A stretch of DNA of 10,274 nucleotides from an uncultured Armatimonadota bacterium. GTDB lineage: Bacteria > Armatimonadota > Fimbriimonadia > Fimbriimonadales > Fimbriimonadaceae. Positions 5,983 through 10,274 of this stretch are shown in pieces. Where the stretch lies: contig CAMLEL010000043.1 of assembly GCA_946478935.1 (NCBI GenBank), positions 1 to 10,274 of the forward strand, given 5' to 3'. Every line of letters starts with the position of its first letter. Positions within the stretch are counted from its first letter, which is position 1. The translations under genes were made by a program, and so were the position numbers. Below the pieces are notes generated by a model, which was not told where the DNA came from, ran no database searches, and was given only the letters and a program-made list of their open reading frames with translations.

Positions 5983-7265
5983 GCTGCCTCCGATGCCTCT
6001 CTATCCGACAAGAGTAGCGCCGCGCACTCCATGCCACTGCGAACGGCTCCATCGATGCTGGAATTCTCGGTGAACTCACCGCACCAATACAGTTGATCGT
6101 GCTTGGTAGCGTTGTTGGGCAATCGTTCAGTGAACCCAACTGGCTGCCGCATCTGCGCATACTTGATTCGATAGGACCTGATGAAGCGCCACATGTACGT
6201 ACCTTTGTCCGGCGCCCAGGCGTTGAGTTCGTCCTTAACGGCTTGGGCCAGTTGGGCATCGTCCACGTCTGGCATACCCAGCACCGTTGCGGACACCAGG
6301 TGCTTGCCGGTGGGCGCATAACTCGGCGTGACGACCGAAACAGGGGCAACGTGATTCACCCATCCTTGACCCGAGCCATTGAGCAACAGATGCGCTCCCG
6401 GCACAATGGGGGTTGGCGTTTCAAAGTACAAACAAGTCGATGAGAGGTAGCCCTGGACCGATGGTTGGCCCGTCAAGCGACTTGCTTCATCAGCCTCGGT
6501 CGCCACGACGACTGCGCTGGCTTCCAAGGTCTCAGATGTATCGAACCGCACGCCGACGGCTTGGCCACGATCCCCAAAGAGCACCTCGGAGACTCGGTTG
6601 CCAAGTCGAAACAGGTACCGGGGAATCCCTGCCGCAATCTGGTCGGTAACTGCCTGCATTCCTTTTGCCGGCAGGATGGTTTTGCCCTGATTGAGCATTC
6701 CCCAAACGAACATAAACTGGCGGGAATCGACCGACAACTCTCGGTCCAGGAAGACCCCGCCGAAGAAGGGCCTGAAGTAGCGGTCGATGATCTCATCTCC
6801 GAACCCTTGATCCCGAAGGAAATCTTCTGCCGTCATGGGATCCGTTCCGAAGGCCTGCCGGGGCGAAAGCTGACCCACGTTCTCGGCGAAGGATGCCAGG
6901 CGCCGCTTGTCGGCGAAAGGAATGGTTTTATCCTTCAAAATGCCGACCCGAAGCTTCATCATGTCGACAAAGCTCGGCGGTTCCAGCAGATTCAAACGGC
7001 CGTCGTGATAGATGTATGCGCCGGTTTGAAAAGCGCCGCCGTTCAATGCCTCGATGTCCACTTCTCGACGGACGTTTGGATAGGCGGTGAACAAGACTTG
7101 GAAGCCCCGATCCAAGCGAAAGCCTCCAACCAAGTCAGTGCGCAATCGGCCACCCGGAGTTTCTTCAGAATCCACTACCAGGACGGGGACACCAGCCTGG
7201 TGCAAACGACGCGCGCACACCAACCCAGCGGGTCCAGCCCCAACAACCACCACCGGCTTTGACAT
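5979..7265 (-). CDS. FAD-dependent oxidoreductase of the amine oxidase / protoporphyrinogen oxidase / phytoene desaturase superfamily
   Basis: 428-residue flavoprotein. The FAD fold VVVVGAGPAGLVCARRLHQA is at 5-24, followed by VLVVDSEETPGGRLRTD with the GGR loop, and FRLDRGFQVLFTAYP. The middle region contains FFGGVFLDRELSVDSRQFMF and the substrate-side LPAKGMQAVTDQIA, as in carotenoid desaturase-like and protoporphyrinogen oxidase-like proteins. The C-terminus has YWCGEFTENSSIDGAVRSGM, the closing FAD motif. The specific substrate cannot be read from these motifs. It is the first gene of the minus-strand block. The ATG at 7265 is the obvious start, two residues before the Rossmann strand. 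It has no good Shine-Dalgarno sequence. Its stop overlaps the start of the next oxidoreductase by 4 nt. The divergent neighbour is flagellin, with a shared intergenic region of 334 bp. Confidence 0.87.
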   Translation of the reverse strand: MSKPVVVVGAGPAGLVCARRLHQAGVPVLVVDSEETPGGRLRTDLVGGFRLDRGFQVLFTAYPNVRREVDIEALNGGAFQTGAYIYHDGRLNLLEPPSFVDMMKLRVGILKDKTIPFADKRRLASFAENVGQLSPRQAFGTDPMTAEDFLRDQGFGDEIIDRYFRPFFGGVFLDRELSVDSRQFMFVWGMLNQGKTILPAKGMQAVTDQIAAGIPRYLFRLGNRVSEVLFGDRGQAVGVRFDTSETLEASAVVVATEADEASRLTGQPSVQGYLSSTCLYFETPTPIVPGAHLLLNGSGQGWVNHVAPVSVVTPSYAPTGKHLVSATVLGMPDVDDAQLAQAVKDELNAWAPDKGTYMWRFIRSYRIKYAQMRQPVGFTERLPNNATKHDQLYWCGEFTENSSIDGAVRSGMECAALLLSDREASEAA

Positions 7266-7505
7266 CAGCGAGAGTTGTACCCGTTTGAACTCATCTCAAA
7301 CTCACCTGGCAAGGATTGCGAGCCTGCTTCATATTTGCGCTTGAACCCGCAAGATTGTGCCTGAAATTCGATCCTGGTAAAAATGCCAAGCTTCCGCCTC
7401 CCTGCCTTGCGGAACTTAGCAACCGTACCGGGATTGGGAACACCCAGTACTTCGTACAGCGAGTCTGAAGGCGAGCTTGCCTACTATCTTGCTTACGAAA
7501 GAACA

Positions 7506-7522
7506 GGAGTCAGGATGACTCC
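7506..7522 (+). promoter_or_regulatory. Hairpin with GGA triloop in the flagellin leader; candidate CsrA site
   Basis: GGAGTCA (7506-7512), loop GGA (7513-7515) and TGACTCC (7516-7522) form a perfect 7-bp stem. The loop context AGGATG matches the core of the known CsrA recognition sequence (RGGAUG) displayed in a hairpin loop. It lies about 60 nt upstream of the GGAGGA ribosome site, itself a second possible GGA target. The same layout is known for the Bacillus subtilis hag leader. The hairpin is seen directly; protein binding is inferred. Confidence 0.5.
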
Positions 7523-7527
7523 GCCCG

Positions 7528-7555
7528 GCGCCCCTTTTGGGGGAAGCGGGGGCGC
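7528..7555 (+). repeat. Second hairpin of the flagellin leader
   Basis: GCGCCCC (7528-7534) pairs perfectly with GGGGCGC (7549-7555) across a 14-nt loop. An alternative CCCC/GGGG pairing with a TTTT loop inside it (7531-7542) is also possible. No T-run follows, so it is not an intrinsic terminator. Confidence 0.5.
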
Positions 7556-7564
7556 TGTTCTCGA

Positions 7565-7579
7565 CCGGCCACCGGCCGG
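7565..7579 (+). repeat. Third hairpin of the flagellin leader
   Basis: CCGGCC (7565-7570), loop ACC and GGCCGG (7574-7579) form a 6-bp all-GC stem. It ends 5 nt before the GGAGGA ribosome site, so its formation or melting could affect ribosome access. Confidence 0.5.
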
Positions 7580-7584
7580 ATCAT

Positions 7585-7590
7585 GGAGGA
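7585..7590 (+). promoter_or_regulatory. Strong ribosome-binding site deciding the flagellin start
   Basis: GGAGGA, spaced 9 nt from the ATG at 7600. The frame is open further upstream to 7537, but those codons read through the leader hairpins. The encoded protein from 7600 begins exactly as flagellins do, so the internal ATG is the true start. Confidence 0.9.
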
Positions 7591-7599
7591 AAAAGAAGA

Positions 7600-9027
7600 A
7601 TGTCATTTCGCGTAAACACGAACGTTGCGGCGATGAATGCCTTGCGAAACGTGGGCCAGACCGGCATGGACTTTAACAAGTCGATGACGCGGCTCTCGAC
7701 CGGTCTGCGGATCAACACCGCAGCCGACGATCCCGCCGGCCTCATCATCTCCGAGAGCTTCCGAGCCCAGCTGGCCGGTATCGACCAGGCTGTCCGCAAC
7801 TCGCAAGACGCCATCAACTATGCCAAGACCGCCGAAGGCGCGCTGGATGAAGTCAACCGACTTCTCCGCGACGCTCGTGGGCTGGCCGTGGCCGCCGCCA
7901 ACACCGGAACGCTGAGCTCCTCCGCCATTCAGGCGAACCAGAGCCAGCTTCAGTCGATCGTGTCCTCCGTGACGCGAATCGCCCAGACCACCCAGTTCGG
8001 AACCAAGAAGCTGCTGGACGGCAGCTCTGGAGTCAACGCTTCGGTCACCAACGGAACGTTGGTGGGAGCCATCAACCTCAGCGGACAGTTCGCTGGCGCA
8101 GCCGTGACGAGCAACACTTCGGTGGTTGCGACGCTCACCCAGGCCGCGACTCAGGCAAGCGTCACCGCCAAGACAGTCGCCATCGGCGCAACCGTCGGCG
8201 CAGGTTCCTTCTCAATCAACGGCGTGACCTTCACGACCGATTCGACTACGACGGCTCAGCAGGCGATCGACGCGATCAATGCCTCGCAGGGTCAGACTGG
8301 CGTGATGGCCAGCCACAATGGTGCGGACATCGTGCTCACCAGCACGGCTTATGGCTCCAACGCACGGATCGACCTGGCCGACGCCAACGGCGTCGTTCGA
8401 GCAACGGCAGGATCCACGTCCGCAACTGGCGTCAACGCCCTGGCTACGGTTCAGGTTGGCACGGCGACAGCCCTGTTCACCTCGAGCCTCAACGGCAACG
8501 ACGGCCTCACCTTGAGCGATGCCGACGGTAACGTGGTTCGCCTGACTGCAGCCGGAAACGTCACTGCTTCAGTGCAGGGTGCGACGGTTGGCCAAGTCAT
8601 CGTGGGAACCAGCCAGTTCCAGATCGGCGCCAACGCCGGTCAGACAACGAGCCTCTCTCTGGGCAACTTCGCAGCCAGCCAGCTGGGTGGCGGAGTGGTG
8701 TCCGGCAAGAACCTCTCCAATCTGGACCTAACCACGGCAAGCGGCGCAGCCGATGCCCTGAAGGTCATCGATGCGTCGATCGAGCAGGTCACCCGGTCCC
8801 GAGGCCAGGTGGGCAGCTTCCAGCGCAACGTGCTGGAATCGAACATCCGATCACTCGGAGTGGCTCGAGAGAACCTTGCCGCTACTGAGTCCACCATCCG
8901 CGACACCGACGTGGCAGCGGAAATGACCAACTTCACGAAGCTTCAGATTCTGCAGCAGGCCGGTCTCTCGGTTCTGTCGCAGGCGAACGCGGCTCCTCAG
9001 TCGGTTCTGTCTCTGCTTCGCGGCTAA
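7600..9027 (+). CDS. fliC: Flagellin
   Basis: 475-residue flagellar filament subunit, exported by the flagellar type III apparatus and polymerised outside the cell. The conserved N-terminal D0/D1 region is residues 1-140 (MSFRVNTNVAAMNALRNVGQ, LSTGLRINTAADDPAGLIIS, SQDAINYAKTAEGALDEVNR). The conserved C-terminal D1/D0 region is about 380-475 (SRGQVGSFQRNVLESNI, ENLAATESTIRDTDVAAEM, ending SVLSLLRG). Both ends pair as coiled helices in the filament core. The variable surface region, about 145-375, is rich in Ser, Thr, Ala and Gly. It contains a hook-IN-like segment, GAGSFSINGVTFTTDSTTTA (201-220), followed by AIDAINA and GVMASHNGADIVLTST, then the usual FQIGANAGQT near 340. There is no Cys or Trp. 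It stands alone with its own terminator; no chaperone or cap gene is next to it. Expression is probably controlled through its structured leader. Confidence 0.97.
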   Translation: MSFRVNTNVAAMNALRNVGQTGMDFNKSMTRLSTGLRINTAADDPAGLIISESFRAQLAGIDQAVRNSQDAINYAKTAEGALDEVNRLLRDARGLAVAAANTGTLSSSAIQANQSQLQSIVSSVTRIAQTTQFGTKKLLDGSSGVNASVTNGTLVGAINLSGQFAGAAVTSNTSVVATLTQAATQASVTAKTVAIGATVGAGSFSINGVTFTTDSTTTAQQAIDAINASQGQTGVMASHNGADIVLTSTAYGSNARIDLADANGVVRATAGSTSATGVNALATVQVGTATALFTSSLNGNDGLTLSDADGNVVRLTAAGNVTASVQGATVGQVIVGTSQFQIGANAGQTTSLSLGNFAASQLGGGVVSGKNLSNLDLTTASGAADALKVIDASIEQVTRSRGQVGSFQRNVLESNIRSLGVARENLAATESTIRDTDVAAEMTNFTKLQILQQAGLSVLSQANAAPQSVLSLLRG

Positions 9028-9056
9028 GCACGTCCTCTGGACGCGTAAACATCACC

Positions 9057-9085
9057 GGCCCTGGGCATTCGCCCGGGGCCTTTTT
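9057..9085 (+). terminator. Intrinsic terminator after flagellin
   Basis: GGCCCTGGGC (9057-9066), loop ATTC and GCCCGGGGCC (9071-9080) form a 10-bp stem with one G-T wobble, followed by TTTTT (9081-9085). It begins 30 nt after the flagellin stop. A smaller stem, CGTCC-TCT-GGACG (9031-9043), precedes it. Confidence 0.93.
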
Positions 9086-9282
9086 CATTTGCATGCCAAG
9101 TTGATGCGTCCATTTCATGATTTGCCTTGGAAACCAGCATCGACCATGGGCAACCGCTCGAGACTTCGTTTTAGGTCTTCTCAGTTAAGAAAACGATTGG
9201 CGCTTGAATTTCATCCATGCCACTTGTCAGAAAACAAGAATCAAGCGGCAAAGGCACATGATCTGCTCTGTAATCTCGACGC

Positions 9283-10008
9283 CTACTTTATGTATGGAAC
9301 AACGAAGGGTCTTTCTCTCGGCAAATAGACATATGACTTATCCGCATCCTTAAGCTTTACGACAATTCTCGGTACCCGAGAATCGACAGACATTTCAAAC
9401 TTTTCGAGTGCTTCTGTGCGAGTAAAACTCTCATGAAACAAATCCTCATCTAGTTCCCCGATCGATACCGGCCATTTGCCAATTTTGTCATGCTGGTGAT
9501 TAGCGTTGAACGCAATAAAATTTGCCAGATTAAGATCGGTGGGTATATATTCATACCCCTTAGAATTTGATTTAAGTCGCGTTAGCGGCTGCCAGCTTTG
9601 GCCAGGCAAGCCATTCTCGTAATAGTAATCAAAACTTTGCTTTTTACCATCCGAAGTCACAAGATGAAAGATGATTTGAGATTGACCTGCTTTTTTTCGC
9701 CATTGTTTGTCTGGCTGTGTAAATTCCCATGTGGCAATTGTACCCTCGGGCAGATTAAACCACTGTAAGCGATCTAAGGAATCCTGAATATCGGAGAGGT
9801 TCTTGGGCATAACTCCCGATACTAACCAACGCTCATTGATGCTGTAGAATAGCACGTCGGCGGTTCGGCTTAGATTATCGTAATCGACAATTCGTGTTAC
9901 GTTGTACTCCAATTGATCACGGCGTCCTTTCAAACACTGAGAATACAATAAGATACTCGTAACTGTAGCTGCAGTAGCCACGGTTAAGATGGATGCAGTG
10001 ATTCGCAC
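9283..10008 (-). CDS. Single-pass membrane or secreted protein of unknown function
   Basis: 241 residues when started at the GTG at 10006-10008. The N-terminus MRITASILTVATAATVTSIL (GTG read as Met) is one hydrophobic segment followed by the basic KGRR, so it is probably a membrane-anchored or exported protein with its bulk outside. The remainder is aromatic-rich and hydrophilic, with DKQWRKKAGQSQIIFHLVTS, FDYYYENGLPGQSWQ and a C-terminal YVYLPRERPFVVPYIK. I do not recognise a family. The GTG is preferred over the ATG at 10077 for three reasons: it overlaps the upstream stop as TAGTG, it has AGGAGG upstream (about 12 nt, slightly long), and it places the hydrophobic segment at the very N-terminus. 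The ATG would add 23 residues lying inside the upstream gene in another frame. Base composition is A/T-richer than the left of the window, suggesting transfer or accessory content. Confidence 0.65.
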   Translation of the reverse strand: MRITASILTVATAATVTSILLYSQCLKGRRDQLEYNVTRIVDYDNLSRTADVLFYSINERWLVSGVMPKNLSDIQDSLDRLQWFNLPEGTIATWEFTQPDKQWRKKAGQSQIIFHLVTSDGKKQSFDYYYENGLPGQSWQPLTRLKSNSKGYEYIPTDLNLANFIAFNANHQHDKIGKWPVSIGELDEDLFHESFTRTEALEKFEMSVDSRVPRIVVKLKDADKSYVYLPRERPFVVPYIK

Positions 10009-10274
10009 TAGAATTTGGGCCCTCCTCGCTTTGGTGTTTTGAAGACTTTGGGCCGCCAACCGCCTGGCTGATTCCATGTGCGCTTGCGTCTATCAGCGTA
10101 TGTATAGCTCTCGTAAGCCTCAAAGTGTTCAGTAAGTGCCTCCCACTCTCTGACTTTTGCAGGGTCTTGGCCGCACATACACTCTTCAATTATTATGTAC
10201 TTTAGAGGCTTCTTGCCTCTCCGCGCGCGTGCGACAAGTGCCGGTGTTAAGAATTCGCTCCCTGAAGCCTTTTT
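10008..10274 (-). CDS. C-terminal end of an unknown protein, 5' end beyond the window
   Basis: An 88-codon frame is open from the window edge to a TAG at 10008-10010. The visible sequence is basic, with FLTPALVARARRGKKPLKYI, then IIIEECMCGQDPAKVREWEA, AYESYTYADRRKRTWNQPGG, and a short glycine/proline/lysine tail KTPKRGGPKF. The pattern of charged helix then aromatic, basic tail looks like a genuine protein C-terminus, possibly the end of a larger secreted or modular protein. No family is recognised. The codons for the tail (KRGG) contain the AGGAGG that serves the next gene, and the stop overlaps that gene's GTG. The two are therefore probably an operon. The frame lacks a start inside the window. 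Confidence 0.55.
   Translation of the reverse strand, partial: KKASGSEFLTPALVARARRGKKPLKYIIIEECMCGQDPAKVREWEALTEHFEAYESYTYADRRKRTWNQPGGWRPKVFKTPKRGGPKF

Larger units (their letters stand above)
7266..7599. other. Divergent intergenic region between oxidoreductase and flagellin, with structured flagellin leader
   Basis: The region has 334 bp without a convincing protein gene. The left two thirds (7266-7500) contain no complete promoter that I can defend. TACTAT at 7482-7487 could be a -10 element for flagellin, giving a start a few bases before the first hairpin, but no -35 accompanies it. No proper sigma-54 (GG-N10-GC) or sigma-28 site was found. The right part, 7506-7579, holds three consecutive hairpins ending just before the flagellin ribosome site. 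Confidence 0.6.

Noticed and set aside
6465..7262. 265-residue plus-strand ORF
   Set aside because: Antisense to the clear FAD oxidoreductase with intact motifs.
7306..7319. Sigma-54-like site CTGGCAAGGATTGC upstream of flagellin
   Set aside because: The GG and GC elements are two bases closer than the required spacing.
7383..7676. 97-residue plus-strand ORF before flagellin
   Set aside because: It reads through the leader hairpins and into flagellin in another frame, with no ribosome site and low-complexity content.
9917..10189. 90-residue minus-strand ORF
   Set aside because: It overlaps both the edge gene and the membrane-protein gene in the third frame; the other two frames have coherent protein features and a stop/start overlap.
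1..10274. CRISPR arrays, tRNA or rRNA genes, insertion sequences
   Set aside because: No regularly spaced short repeats, cloverleaf-type sequences, transposase motifs or terminal inverted repeats were recognised by reading; a covariance-model search was not possible.

Overview
The window is bacterial and moderately GC-rich (roughly 55-60% by eye), except for a visibly more A/T-rich right end from about 9090. Genes are densely packed, with convergent and divergent blocks. Taxonomy cannot be settled from the sequence. The mix of LepA, DapB, a VC1184-type class V aminotransferase, a flagellin, a stalk-domain secreted protein and a thioester-like secreted protein would fit an environmental bacterium; an Armatimonadota-like source is only a weak guess.

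Layout. (1) 1-180, minus strand: the 5' end of lepA (elongation factor 4). (2) 239-1487, minus strand: two tandemly duplicated secreted-protein genes. The downstream copy is full length with a C-terminal copper-amine-oxidase-like stalk domain. The upstream copy stops before that domain. (3) 1488-1686: a divergent intergenic region with a short ribosome-site-equipped leader ORF. (4) 1687-2223, plus strand: a small exported protein with a Cys/Gln motif pair resembling internal-thioester domains. (5) 2319-3542, plus strand: a PLP enzyme of the cysteine-desulfurase fold that lacks the usual catalytic Cys. (6) 3546-7265, minus strand: a compact four-gene block of two FAD-dependent oxidoreductases, one exported protein of unknown function (probably frameshifted in its signal peptide) and dapB. 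(7) 7266-7599: a flagellin leader with three successive hairpins, the first showing a GGA triloop typical of CsrA sites. (8) 7600-9027, plus strand: flagellin, followed by a clear intrinsic terminator. (9) 9086-10274: an A/T-richer accessory segment with two translationally coupled unknown genes on the minus strand. One of these runs off the window end. A J-domain-like remnant may lie on the plus strand.

How the parts relate. The four-gene minus block is held together by stop/start overlaps and a 9-nt gap, so co-transcription is likely. The oxidoreductases have no obvious metabolic link to DapB. The most notable signals are the CsrA-like flagellin leader, the eroding tandem duplication with a sharp identity gradient, the thioester-like protein with its leader ORF, and the TAGTG-coupled pair at the right edge.
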